From positions 506,194 through 518,271 of the forward strand of contig JADLKH010000004.1 in assembly GCA_015657435.1 (NCBI GenBank): a stretch of DNA of 12,078 nucleotides, read 5' to 3'. The notes under the pieces are model-generated. The model did not search any database. It was not told where the DNA came from and was given only the letters and a program-made list of their open reading frames with translations. Both the position numbers and the translations under genes were made by a program. The DNA is from Synergistales bacterium. Its GTDB lineage: Bacteria > Synergistota > Synergistia > Synergistales > 79-D21. Positions 1-7,606 of the stretch are shown here, in pieces; the stretch's first letter is position 1, and each line of letters starts with the position of its first letter.

Positions 1-768
1 CCAGATGATCTCTCCCCTTTCGTCCACCACGCCAAGCCGGTCGGCGTCGCCATCGAATCCGAAACCGAGGTCGGCTCCCGTTTCACGGACCGTCCGTATC
101 AGGTCCACGAGGTTTTCCCGTTTCACGGGGTCGGGATGGTGGTTCGGGAAGCGTCCGTCGGGCGTGGCGAAAAGAAGCGTGTAGTCGACCCCGAGGCGGC
201 GGAGGAAGGGTTCGATGAAAAGGGAGGCCGTCCCGTTGCCGGCGTCGGCCACGACCTTCAGGCGGCGGGGTCCCAGGGTCAGCCGTTCGCCCAGCATGTC
301 AAGGTAGGCAAGCTTCACGTCGCGGTGTCCCAGGCTCCCGGGCCGTTCCGCGGTGTGGAAGGCGTCGTTCCGGATGACGGAGAGAACGGCCTGGATCTCC
401 TCCCCGTACAGCGTGGCCTTGTCGAGCGCCAGTTTCAATCCGTTGAATTCTTTGGGGTTGTGGCTTCCCGTCACCATGACGCCGCCGCCCACTCCCTCGG
501 AGTAGAGGCTGAAGTAGAAGGTCGGGGTCATGACCGTCCCGAGGTCGATCACGTCTATCCCCGCGGCGTTGAGTCCCCAGGTGATGTCCGCCATGATCCG
601 GGGGGACGAGCTGCGGACGTCTCCCCCCACGGTGGCGATCTTCACGCCGTTTTGCGCCAGGATCGTTCCGAATGCATGACCGATGGCCCGGACATTTCTC
701 GTGTTCAGTTCCTCTTCGGCCAGTCCGCGAATGTCGTACTCCCTGAAGATGTGAGCCGGTATGTCCAT
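1..768 (-). CDS. Phosphomannomutase/phosphoglucomutase, N-terminal 256 residues (3' end outside window)
   Basis: Cytoplasmic alpha-D-phosphohexomutase. The family interconverts the 1- and 6-phosphates of mannose or glucose and feeds nucleotide-sugar synthesis for cell envelope polysaccharide. The start ATG at 768 is set by AAGGAGGGG at 775-783, six bases upstream, and the protein opens with MDIPAHIFREYDIRG, the usual family N-terminus. The phosphoserine loop TGSHNP is present with the catalytic Ser at residue 102. The magnesium-binding loop DGDADR is at residues 239-244, with Asp 239, 241 and 243. Domains 1 and 2 and the start of domain 3 are therefore intact. The sugar-specificity loop and domain 4 lie beyond the left edge, so preference for mannose, glucose or glucosamine cannot be judged. 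The gene begins 58 bases after the mrfB-like stop with no terminator between, so it is probably cotranscribed with the repair genes. The family is certain; the substrate is not. Confidence 0.95.
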   Translation of the reverse strand, partial: MDIPAHIFREYDIRGLAEEELNTRNVRAIGHAFGTILAQNGVKIATVGGDVRSSSPRIMADITWGLNAAGIDVIDLGTVMTPTFYFSLYSEGVGGGVMVTGSHNPKEFNGLKLALDKATLYGEEIQAVLSVIRNDAFHTAERPGSLGHRDVKLAYLDMLGERLTLGPRRLKVVADAGNGTASLFIEPFLRRLGVDYTLLFATPDGRFPNHHPDPVKRENLVDLIRTVRETGADLGFGFDGDADRLGVVDERGEIIW

Positions 769-826
769 GGTCAGCCCCTCCTTTTCGCCGGGTGCTCTTC
801 CGTCTTTCCCTATTTTACTTAAAGTT

Positions 827-2005
827 TCACTTTTGCGCTTCGATCTTTTTGCGCAGCCGCTCGACCCGGTGCGACCAGTCCTGTCGTTCCCTCACCCATG
901 AAGGGCTCGCCAAAGCGCGCCGCGATTCGACCTGCTTCAGGCCTTCCTCCGCCAGGGCGATGGCGTCCTTCAGCCGGTGCAGCCGGTGTTCGTAAGCCTT
1001 GGCAAGTTCCTCCACAACGGAGAGGGAGGGGCGGCAGAAAGTTCGCGACCGTTCCCAGTAGTCGACGGCGGACTCCCACAGGCAGTTTTTCTTGGCGAGA
1101 GAGGCAAGCCTCTTCAGGGCCTCCCCGCAGCTTTCCGGGTCGTCCATTGCCGTTCTCCAGAAGCCTTTGGCCTTCTCCCACTCGTTCCTGGAGGCCCAGA
1201 GGTCCCCGGCGAGCAGGCTTTCCTGCCCCCGGTTTCCCTCGCCCGCCACGATGCGTCCCAGATGGGACTTCAGGGCGGCCAGCGACAGAATGTCGAGCCG
1301 GTTGTGAAGGAAGACGCCGGAGAGAGGGAAGGCGTCCCCGCTTTTGAGGAAATCCGCATAGAGGGACGGGATCTGCCACCCCGGCACATCCGAAGTCTCT
1401 CTTTGCACGCCGAGGATGGAGCGTTCGACTTCCGCGAGCCGGCAGGAGGGAAGGCGGCACCTCCAAAGAGCGCGGGCGATTCCCAGAAGGTCGAGGTGGG
1501 GAGAGCCGGGCCTGAAAGTCCGCCTTCTTGCGAGGATGGCGCGGGTCTGCAGGAGCGGCAGGTCGAAACGGCGGCCGTTGTAGGTGACGAATCCGGCTCC
1601 GTCGGGGATCAGGTCCTCCAGGACTTCAAGCCACTCGGTCTCGCGGGCGGGGGTGGCCAGGAAAAGTTGCCTGACCCGGATCGTCCTTTTCTCCAGGGTG
1701 CCGATTCCCGCCAGAAAGGCATAGGTGCCGGTTCCCCCGGCAAGTCCCGTGGTTTCGAGATCCAGGAAACAGGGAGGTTCCGCCGCCCCCCAGGGCAGGA
1801 GGCGTTCCGAGGCGAAGGGAAGAGCGGTGAGGTCCGAATCCCCGAACGGTTCCTGCAACGGCTGGACGTGTTCCAGGAGGTAAACCCCGGGTGAGACCCA
1901 CTCGCCTCCCGGGGGAAGGTTCGCGATCTCCCTGAGGCGGGGTTTTTCCGTGACGGCGGGCGCTTCCCCCAAGAGGCGGCGAAGCCTGGACATCGGGTCG
2001 TTCAA
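827..2005 (-). CDS. mrfB: MrfB/YprB-like DEDD exonuclease with helical-repeat C-terminus
   Basis: Predicted metal-dependent 3'-5' exonuclease of the RNase H-like fold, partner of the MrfA helicase. In Bacillus subtilis the pair acts in a mitomycin C repair pathway separate from UvrABC. Numbered from the ATG at 1993 (388 residues), exo motif I is FLDLETTGL with Asp 78 and Glu 80. A second motif is TYNGRRFDLP with Asp 144, followed by an HLDLL segment (Asp 168). The last motif is HNRLDILSL with His 230 and Asp 234. Residues from about 255 to the end are Ala/Leu/Trp-rich helices that look like TPR-type repeats, as in B. subtilis YprB. The annotated start is a TTG at 2003-2005 that overlaps the mrfA stop (TTGA). 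It is chosen because AGGGGGAG lies six bases before it, whereas the ATG at 1993 is 18 bases from that site. The ATG remains a possible alternative. The open frame runs back to 2827, but that part only shadows mrfA. Confidence 0.88.
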   Translation of the reverse strand: MNDPMSRLRRLLGEAPAVTEKPRLREIANLPPGGEWVSPGVYLLEHVQPLQEPFGDSDLTALPFASERLLPWGAAEPPCFLDLETTGLAGGTGTYAFLAGIGTLEKRTIRVRQLFLATPARETEWLEVLEDLIPDGAGFVTYNGRRFDLPLLQTRAILARRRTFRPGSPHLDLLGIARALWRCRLPSCRLAEVERSILGVQRETSDVPGWQIPSLYADFLKSGDAFPLSGVFLHNRLDILSLAALKSHLGRIVAGEGNRGQESLLAGDLWASRNEWEKAKGFWRTAMDDPESCGEALKRLASLAKKNCLWESAVDYWERSRTFCRPSLSVVEELAKAYEHRLHRLKDAIALAEEGLKQVESRRALASPSWVRERQDWSHRVERLRKKIEAQK

Positions 2006-4278
2006 GAGGATCTCCCCCTCAGGGCGGACAGCAAAAGCCGCGTGGCCTCCTTGGCCCCGATCCGGGCTCCCAGGGCGCCGACGCAGGCCGGGCAGCCCCG
2101 CTCGCAGGGACAGGAGACGAGGGCTTCCCAGGCCGAGTCGAGAAGGGCATTCCTGAGCGTGTAGACGGCCTCGGCAAGCCCGACGCCTCCCGGGAAATTG
2201 TCGGCGAAGTAGATCGCCGGCCGCTCGAAGTGGGGGTCCCTCACCATGCCGTGGACCTGCAGGTCTGTCCGGTCGCACATCAGAAAGAGCGGGGCGGTGG
2301 CCCGCATCAGGTGAGACAGGCCGGCCAGGGCAGAGCTTTTTCTGTCGCTGTCCCAGTTCTCCCAGGGGAGGTTTTCGGGCAGCGTCAGCCACGCCCCGGT
2401 GGTGTGCATCTGTTCCTCGTCCAGGTGGATGTGGCCGTAGCCGACGTTCTCCTGGGTGGAAAGCCGGATCTTCTTGTAGACGGTGGGGCGGGAGGCAAGG
2501 AGCACTTCGCCCCAGCCCCACGCTGCATCGCGGTCGAACTCGTCCAGGACCTCGAGCCGAACGGCCAGGTCCGCATCGGTGTAGTATTCCGCCTCCACGG
2601 GCTTCACGAGGGCCCGCATGCCCTTCTGGTCCAGATCGAGGACCTGGTAGGCCTTGCCTCCGTGGAAGTACACGGCCTCCGGGTGGATAAGCATGGGGGC
2701 GCTCGGTCGGTCCACCTCCCCGATCACGGTGTGCCGGGCCGGGTCCGAGACATCCAGGATCACATAGTTCTCGCTGGTGGCGCTTCTCAGGGAGAAGGCC
2801 TCTGCCGGGAAGGAATCGGCCTGCCAATGGTACCGTCCGGCGGCCATGTGGAGAACCCCCTGCTCCGTGAGGTACTCCAGGACTTCGGCGACCTCAGCCT
2901 TCCCGAAGCGGTCGCCCTGGCGGAACGGAAGCTCGAAGGCGGCGCACTTGACGTGGTTCACCAGGATGTAGAGGTTGTCCGGGTTCACGCGGGCGCGCTC
3001 CGGCGAGGCGTCGAAGAAGTAGGCGGGCTGGGCGGCCAGAAACTGGTCCAGCGCAAAGGAGGAGGCCACCATGACGGCCGCCGAGGTACCCTGCCTTCTT
3101 CCCGCCCGGCCCATCTGCTGCCAGGCGGAGGCGATGCTCCCGGGGTAGCCGTGGAGGACCGCCAGTTCGAGAGAACCGATGTCGATCCCCAGCTCCAGGG
3201 CGTTGGTGCTGATGACGCCCCGGACGGTGCCGTCCCTCAGGCCCCGCTCGATCGCACGGCGCTCGTTGGGCAGGTAGCCGCCGCGGTATCCCGCGACCTG
3301 GCCGGAGGGGAGGGAGCGCGCTTCCAGGTTCTTGCGGATACGGTGCAGGAGCAGTTCCACGTTCGTCCGGGAGCGGGTGAAGACGATCGTGCTGATGTCG
3401 TTGGCCAGGGCTTCCGTGGCGATGTCTGCCGTCTCGTCGAGGGACGAACCGCGAATTCCCATGGATCGGTTCACCAGTGGCGGGTTCTGGATCATCACGT
3501 GCTTCTCGTCCCTGGGGGCCCCGTTCTTCACGACCAGCTCGACCGGTTCCTCCAGGAGGGTTTCCGCCAGTTCCCGGGGGTTCGCGATCGTGGCGGAGCA
3601 GCAGATGAACGTCGGCTTCGAACCGTAGAAGGCGCAGATGCGCTTGAGCCTGCGGATCACGTTGGCCAGGTGGGAGCCGAAGACGCCCCGATAGCCGTGA
3701 AGCTCGTCCAGGACGATGTAGCGGAGGTTCTCGAAGAGCTTGACCCACTTGGTGTGGTGGGGCAGGATGCCGGTGTGGAGCATGTCGGGGTTCGTGATCA
3801 CGATGTGTCCCGCCGTGCGGACCTTGGTCCTGGCGCTGGGGGCGGTGTCTCCGTCGTAGGTGAAGCAGGCGATGTCCGCTTCCACCGCTTCCGTGAGAGC
3901 GTACAGTTCCGCCAGCTGGTCCTGGCTCAGGGCCTTGGTGGGGAAGAGGTAGAGAGCCCGGGAAGAGGGGTTGTCCAGGATGGACTGCACCACCGGGACG
4001 TTGTAGCAGGCGGTCTTGCCGCTGGCCGTTGGTGTGACGATCACCACGTTCCGGCCTTCCATGGCGGCGCCGATGGCTTCAGCCTGGTGGAGATAGGGGC
4101 GCTCGATTCCCCTCAGGGCGAGGGCGTTCGTCAGCCTGGCGTCGAGGGCAGGCCATTTGCCGAACCGGGGCTCCTGCGGAGGGAAGGTCCGCCAGACGGC
4201 GATCTCTCCGGGACGGGATTCGATCCATTGCAGCAGTTCCTTGACGTTCTTCCGGGGTTTGCGGAGCACGGTCGGCAT
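2002..4278 (-). CDS. mrfA: MrfA/YprA-like DEAD/DEAH-box DNA helicase with C-terminal zinc-type Cys cluster
   Basis: Superfamily 2 ATP-dependent helicase, 758 residues, close to the usual family length. Visible motifs are Walker A TPTASGKT (82-89), DELH Walker B (191-194), SAT motif III (228-230), STNALELGIDIG motif V (357-368) and QMGRAGRR motif VI (388-395). The C-terminal part is of the DUF1998 type and ends with CPCERGCPAC, four Cys at 723, 725, 729 and 732. B. subtilis MrfA has a matching essential four-Cys zinc site. The next gene is the matching nuclease, in the same order as in Bacillus, which supports the mrfA call over other DUF1998 helicases. GTG at 4281 directly precedes ATG at 4278; AGGG lies eight bases before the ATG, so ATG is preferred. 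No LexA-type operator was seen in the 80 bases shared with the divergent permease gene. The family call is firm; the specific repair role is inferred from homology and gene order. Confidence 0.93.
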   Translation of the reverse strand: MPTVLRKPRKNVKELLQWIESRPGEIAVWRTFPPQEPRFGKWPALDARLTNALALRGIERPYLHQAEAIGAAMEGRNVVIVTPTASGKTACYNVPVVQSILDNPSSRALYLFPTKALSQDQLAELYALTEAVEADIACFTYDGDTAPSARTKVRTAGHIVITNPDMLHTGILPHHTKWVKLFENLRYIVLDELHGYRGVFGSHLANVIRRLKRICAFYGSKPTFICCSATIANPRELAETLLEEPVELVVKNGAPRDEKHVMIQNPPLVNRSMGIRGSSLDETADIATEALANDISTIVFTRSRTNVELLLHRIRKNLEARSLPSGQVAGYRGGYLPNERRAIERGLRDGTVRGVISTNALELGIDIGSLELAVLHGYPGSIASAWQQMGRAGRRQGTSAAVMVASSFALDQFLAAQPAYFFDASPERARVNPDNLYILVNHVKCAAFELPFRQGDRFGKAEVAEVLEYLTEQGVLHMAAGRYHWQADSFPAEAFSLRSATSENYVILDVSDPARHTVIGEVDRPSAPMLIHPEAVYFHGGKAYQVLDLDQKGMRALVKPVEAEYYTDADLAVRLEVLDEFDRDAAWGWGEVLLASRPTVYKKIRLSTQENVGYGHIHLDEEQMHTTGAWLTLPENLPWENWDSDRKSSALAGLSHLMRATAPLFLMCDRTDLQVHGMVRDPHFERPAIYFADNFPGGVGLAEAVYTLRNALLDSAWEALVSCPCERGCPACVGALGARIGAKEATRLLLSALRGRSS
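2012..2019 (-). promoter_or_regulatory. Ribosome binding site that favours the TTG start of the mrfB-like gene
   Basis: AGGGGGAG on the minus strand, inside the last codons of the helicase gene. It is six bases from TTG at 2005 and 18 bases from the first ATG at 1993. The TTGA overlap suggests translational coupling between helicase and nuclease. Confidence 0.5.
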
Positions 4279-4358
4279 CACCTCTGCCCTAAGTCTACCG
4301 CAACGTGGGTTAGAATAGTCGATGGCGGCGCGACCCCCCGAAATGGACGGTGAACGGC

Positions 4359-5291
4359 ATGCACGGCATCCTGATCGTCACTCCCCTCGTTCTCGTGATG
4401 GCCATGGGCTGGCTGGCCCGAAAGCGCGGAATCATCCGGGAAGACAGCGTTTCCCATCTGAACGACCTCCTGTATTGGATCGGCCTTCCCGCCCTGCTGT
4501 TCCGTTCCACCCTCTCGGTCGGAAAGGACGCCTTTTCGTCTCCCAACCTCTTCATCGCGGTTCACCTGGCTTTCCTCGTGACCCCCGCGCTGGCCCTGTT
4601 TATCGCCTCTTTCCGCCGGGAGAGCCCGAAGCGCCGGGCGGTTTCCGTTCTGGTCTCCGTCCGCTCGAACAACGTCTACATGGGGATTCCGGCCATCGCC
4701 CTCGCCATGGGAGAGCCGGGCACAAGGGCCCTCGGCCTCTTCTTCGGCGTCTGCATGGTGGGTTACCACCTCATCACCCTGACCTGGGCTCAGGTCGCCG
4801 TTTCGGGCGGTCTCAGCCGCGACTCCCTGAAAAGGACTCTCCTGGGCGTTTCGAAAAACCCCCTGCTTCTGTCCAGCCTTGCCGGGGTCGCCCTGGCGGC
4901 CATGGGTCTGGAGGCGCTGCCGGAAGTCCTGGACGAAGCTCTGAAGATCGCCGGAGCGACAGCCAGCGGGGTGGCCCTGATCGCCCTGGGGGCCTCGCTG
5001 AAGGTGGAACACCTTCCCCGTGTCCTGGCCCGGACCTGGATCGACGTTTTGGTCCGCCTTTTCCTTTCCCCTGCGCTGGTTTGGCTCGCTTTTCTGGCCT
5101 GGCCGGTGGAGAGGACCCTCATGCAGGCGGTGGTGCTGGTCTGCGCCATGCCGGCAGCGGTGAACAACTTCGTCGTGGCCGATTCCATGGGAATGGACGC
5201 GGCCTATGCGGGCGAGGTCATCGTGGCCAGCACGCTCCTGTCCGTGATTTCCATCCCCGTCTGGGTCCTTCTTCTCGGCATCGTCCGTTAG
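4359..5291 (+). CDS. AEC-family (auxin efflux carrier-like) permease
   Basis: Inner-membrane secondary transporter of the AEC family (a BART-superfamily group), whose bacterial members include malate, malonate and other carboxylate carriers. The 310-residue product is hydrophobic throughout, with about ten membrane segments in two halves. Family signatures are RSNNVYMGIP at 102-111 after helix three, MPAAVNNFVVAD at 264-275 and STLLSVISIP at 291-300. The N-terminus MHGILIVTPLVLVMAMGWLA is typical. The ATG at 4359 is used because a weak GGACGG lies eight bases before it; an in-frame GTG at 4350 is possible and adds three residues. It is transcribed away from mrfA, with 80 bases between the two starts. 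The substrate cannot be told from sequence; organic acid exchange would suit an amino-acid-fermenting host, but that is inference. A chemoreceptor gene follows 172 bases downstream. Confidence 0.92.
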   Translation: MHGILIVTPLVLVMAMGWLARKRGIIREDSVSHLNDLLYWIGLPALLFRSTLSVGKDAFSSPNLFIAVHLAFLVTPALALFIASFRRESPKRRAVSVLVSVRSNNVYMGIPAIALAMGEPGTRALGLFFGVCMVGYHLITLTWAQVAVSGGLSRDSLKRTLLGVSKNPLLLSSLAGVALAAMGLEALPEVLDEALKIAGATASGVALIALGASLKVEHLPRVLARTWIDVLVRLFLSPALVWLAFLAWPVERTLMQAVVLVCAMPAAVNNFVVADSMGMDAAYAGEVIVASTLLSVISIPVWVLLLGIVR

Positions 5292-5355
5292 ACCCGTTCT
5301 CCTCCGAACCCTGGCTCCTGCATGCGTTGACTTTCGCGTCCTTTTCCGAATCCGG

Positions 5356-5406
5356 TTGTTTGGCAAGGGGCGCCCCCCTAACCTTTCTCTAGGAAGCGGG
5401 TAGGGG
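5356..5406 (+). promoter_or_regulatory. Possible promoter and structured leader before the chemoreceptor gene
   Basis: The 172-base gap between permease and chemoreceptor holds no gene. TTGTTT at 5356-5361 and TAACCT at 5379-5384 are spaced 17 bases apart and could be -35 and -10 elements, though each match is poor. The spacer contains the perfect palindrome GGGGCGCCCC (5367-5376). CCCCTAACC (5375-5383) can pair with GGGTAGGGG (5398-5406), with one mismatch. These could form an operator, a leader hairpin or a weak terminator for the permease. No T-run follows, so none of these readings is secure. Confidence 0.25.
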
Positions 5407-5463
5407 ATGCCCCGCACGGAGGCGCGGCACGAGGGCCACGGACAAAGGAGGAGGAAGAGGCGA

Positions 5464-7521
5464 ATGAGGAACCTGTCGATCAAGGTGAAGTTTATCCTGC
5501 TTTCCGTCGGGGTGGTCGCCATTCTGGCGGTCATGGTGGGGATCGGCTTCTTCGAAAACCGGAAGATCACGGAGAACCAGGTCAATTCGATGGGGCTCGA
5601 TACGGCGAAAAGCGCGGCAAACCAGGTCGATCTGTATTTCGACAGGTTGGGCTCCGTCGTCACCAATATCGGATTGACCGTGGGGCGGCTTTACGATGAG
5701 CAGGATCTTACGAACAAGGCGCTGATCGAACCCGTGCTGGTCCGTTTCCTTGAGGAGAACAGGGAGGCCGGGGTCCAGGACGTCTTCATGGCCTTTCAGG
5801 GAAGCGGGCAGTTCGCGGACGGGGCCCGCTGGGTTCCTCCCTCGGACTACGATCCCAGGAAGCAGCCCTGGTACAGGCTGGCCGTGGACTCACGGAAGCT
5901 CTCGCTGACGGACCCCTTCGTAGACGAGATCACGAACAAGAAAATCGTCACCATGGGAATCCCGGTTCGCGGCAAAAACGGAGCCCTTCTGGGAGTCGCC
6001 GGCGTCGACATCGACCTGGAAACCGTCACGCGTTTTGTGGCGGGGATTCAGCTCGACGGGAAAGGATACAGCTTCCTGACCGATGCGGCCGGGATGATCG
6101 TCGCCCACCCGAAATCGGAGCTGATCCTGAAGGAAAACGTCACGAAGAAGAGCGGCGAAATCACCGCGGATCTGGCCGATAAAATCGCCCCGCGGATGAT
6201 TTCCGGAGAAATCGGCTTCGGCGATTACGCCTTCGAAGGGGCGACCCGACGGACCTTCTTCGCCCCGAACCACTGGGGCTTCCGTTTCTGCCTGGTCTTC
6301 CCCATGGAAGCCCTGAACGCGCTCCTGAGGGGCGCCGTGATGAAGCAGGCGATCATGGCCGTCATCGTTCTTCTGTTCCTCGCGGTGGTTCTCTTCACCC
6401 TGGGCCGAAGCATCATCCGGCCGGTCAAGGGGGTTTCCGATATCCTGGAAAGGCTGGGCAGGCTGGACCTTACCCGGGACCATTCCCTGGATTGGCTCCG
6501 CCCCATGGCCCAGGACAAGACGGAAATCGGGGTCATGGTCCACTCGGCCTCCAATCTTCAGGCCGCCCTGATCGATTTCGTGACCGGAATCCGGACGGAG
6601 GCGGAACAGACTGCCGCGTCCGCGGAATCTTTGGCCGCCCTTTCCGAGGAATCCGTGGCCTCCATGGAGGAGATCAAGGCCTCGGTCGAACAGGTGGGCT
6701 CTCTTTCCGAATCCAACTCCGCGGCGCTTGAGGAAACGAATGCGGGGATCGAGGAGGTCAGCGCCGGTGCCGCGTCGGCCGCGCATTCCACCGCGGACGG
6801 TGCGAAAGCGTCCGAACAGACGAAAGCCCTTGCCCAGGAGGCGGTTTCCAGGGTGGAGGACGTGGTCGACGAGATGGAGGGCGTCGCCGAGAAATCCAGG
6901 CTGACGGCGGAGCAGATCGGCCAGGTGGCCGGAGCCGTCAATGCCATTTCGGGGTTCGTTTCGACGATCCAGAACATCGCGGACCAGACGAACCTGCTTG
7001 CCCTCAACGCGGCCATTGAAGCTGCCCGGGCGGGAGACGCGGGAAGAGGGTTTGCGGTGGTGGCGGACGAGGTCCGAAAGCTGGCCGAGAATTCCCGGCA
7101 GGCGTCGAAGGAGATCGAGGGACTGATCGCCACGCTCGAATCGAGCACGAAGGGAGCCCTCTCCGTCACTGAAACCGCGGGACAGGCCCTTCATGTGACC
7201 ATGGGCAAGGCGAGCGAGGCCAAGGGGCGGCTGCAGGAGGTTCTTGACCGGGTTGCGCAGGTGAACGACGCGATGCAGAACATCGCCGCCACGGTGCAGG
7301 AGCAGGCGGCTTCGAGCGGGGAAATGGCCTCCGCGATCGACCAGGTTACGAAGGCCACGATCCAGCTGGTCGAAACCCTGGAGACGATCCGGCGCTCGAC
7401 GGACGAGTCCACGCGCGCCTCGGAGCAGGTGGCGAACGAATCCCAGAAATTGACGGGCGGTGTGAAGACGCTCAGGGAACTGGTCGGGCGTTTCACCCTG
7501 GATCAGCCCGGTTCGAGGTGA
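5464..7521 (+). CDS. Methyl-accepting chemotaxis protein with periplasmic double-Cache-like sensor
   Basis: Transmembrane chemoreceptor of 685 residues that would signal through CheW and CheA to the flagellar motor. Order: short cytoplasmic end, TM1 (about 9-30), periplasmic dCache-like domain (about 31-285), TM2 (about 290-314), HAMP (about 315-367), then a long coiled-coil signalling domain. The conserved hairpin tip is at 504-541, with [17 protein letters not shown] and [15 protein letters not shown]. The sensor has a QPWY element (134-137), DPFVDE (150-155) and GVAGVDID (177-184), the layout of amino-acid-binding dCache domains. The usual Arg two residues before Trp is Gln 134, and the usual Tyr before xD is Phe 152, while Asp 154 and Asp 182 remain. 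The ligand may therefore differ from a standard amino acid. The C-terminus ([11 protein letters not shown]) has no CheR/CheB-docking pentapeptide. The start ATG follows AAGGAGGAGG (5445-5454) by nine bases; an upstream ATG at 5407 lacks such a site. No other chemotaxis genes are in the window. Confidence 0.95.
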   Translation: MRNLSIKVKFILLSVGVVAILAVMVGIGFFENRKITENQVNSMGLDTAKSAANQVDLYFDRLGSVVTNIGLTVGRLYDEQDLTNKALIEPVLVRFLEENREAGVQDVFMAFQGSGQFADGARWVPPSDYDPRKQPWYRLAVDSRKLSLTDPFVDEITNKKIVTMGIPVRGKNGALLGVAGVDIDLETVTRFVAGIQLDGKGYSFLTDAAGMIVAHPKSELILKENVTKKSGEITADLADKIAPRMISGEIGFGDYAFEGATRRTFFAPNHWGFRFCLVFPMEALNALLRGAVMKQAIMAVIVLLFLAVVLFTLGRSIIRPVKGVSDILERLGRLDLTRDHSLDWLRPMAQDKTEIGVMVHSASNLQAALIDFVTGIRTEAEQTAASAESLAALSEESVASMEEIKASVEQVGSLSESNSAALEETNAGIEEVSAGAASAAHSTADGAKASEQTKALAQEAVSRVEDVVDEMEGVAEKSRLTAEQIGQVAGAVNAISGFVSTIQNIADQTNLLALNAAIEAARAGDAGRGFAVVADEVRKLAENSRQASKEIEGLIATLESSTKGALSVTETAGQALHVTMGKASEAKGRLQEVLDRVAQVNDAMQNIAATVQEQAASSGEMASAIDQVTKATIQLVETLETIRRSTDESTRASEQVANESQKLTGGVKTLRELVGRFTLDQPGSR

Positions 7522-7545
7522 ATCTCGGACCCCTTGTTCGGAATG

Positions 7546-7591
7546 CAGCAAGCGGAAGGCCCGCCGGATCCGGCGGGCCTTCCGCTTGCTG
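7546..7591. terminator. Perfect 46-base palindrome between convergent genes, probable bidirectional terminator
   Basis: Bases 7546-7568 are the exact reverse complement of 7569-7591, giving a 23-bp stem with GGATCC at its centre. It lies 24 bases after the chemoreceptor stop and 15 bases after (on the minus strand) the stop of the Synerg-CTERM gene. It would form the same hairpin at the 3' end of both transcripts. Neither side has an immediate T-run; the nearest on the plus strand is TTTTT near 7611. Termination may therefore need Rho or NusA, or the hairpin may mainly protect mRNA ends. Confidence 0.75.
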
Positions 7592-7606
7592 GGATGGATT
7601 CCTCGC

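Noticed and set aside
2006..2827. N-terminal extension of the nuclease frame inside the helicase gene
   Set aside because: The extra 270 or so residues are Pro/Arg/Gly-rich frame-shadow sequence; nuclease homology begins only near 1993.
2230..4353. Long plus-strand open frame (707 codons) opposite the helicase gene
   Set aside because: It is a mirror of mrfA in GC-rich DNA. The translation is rich in Gly, Val, His and Asp with no domain, while the minus strand has every helicase motif.
4282..4358. Promoters or a LexA-type operator between mrfA and the permease
   Set aside because: TAGAAT at 4311-4316 could be a plus-strand -10 box, but no acceptable -35 lies 16-18 bases away. No GAAC-N4-GTTC or similar SOS box was found.
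4278..5666. Minus-strand open frame (462 codons) across the permease gene and its leader
   Set aside because: It covers a clear AEC permease on the other strand and has charged, repetitive composition with no recognisable domain.
5890..7551. Long minus-strand open frame (553 codons) opposite the chemoreceptor
   Set aside because: The translation is low-complexity (His, Arg, Gly, Asp) with no family signature; it is the antisense shadow of a certain chemoreceptor gene.
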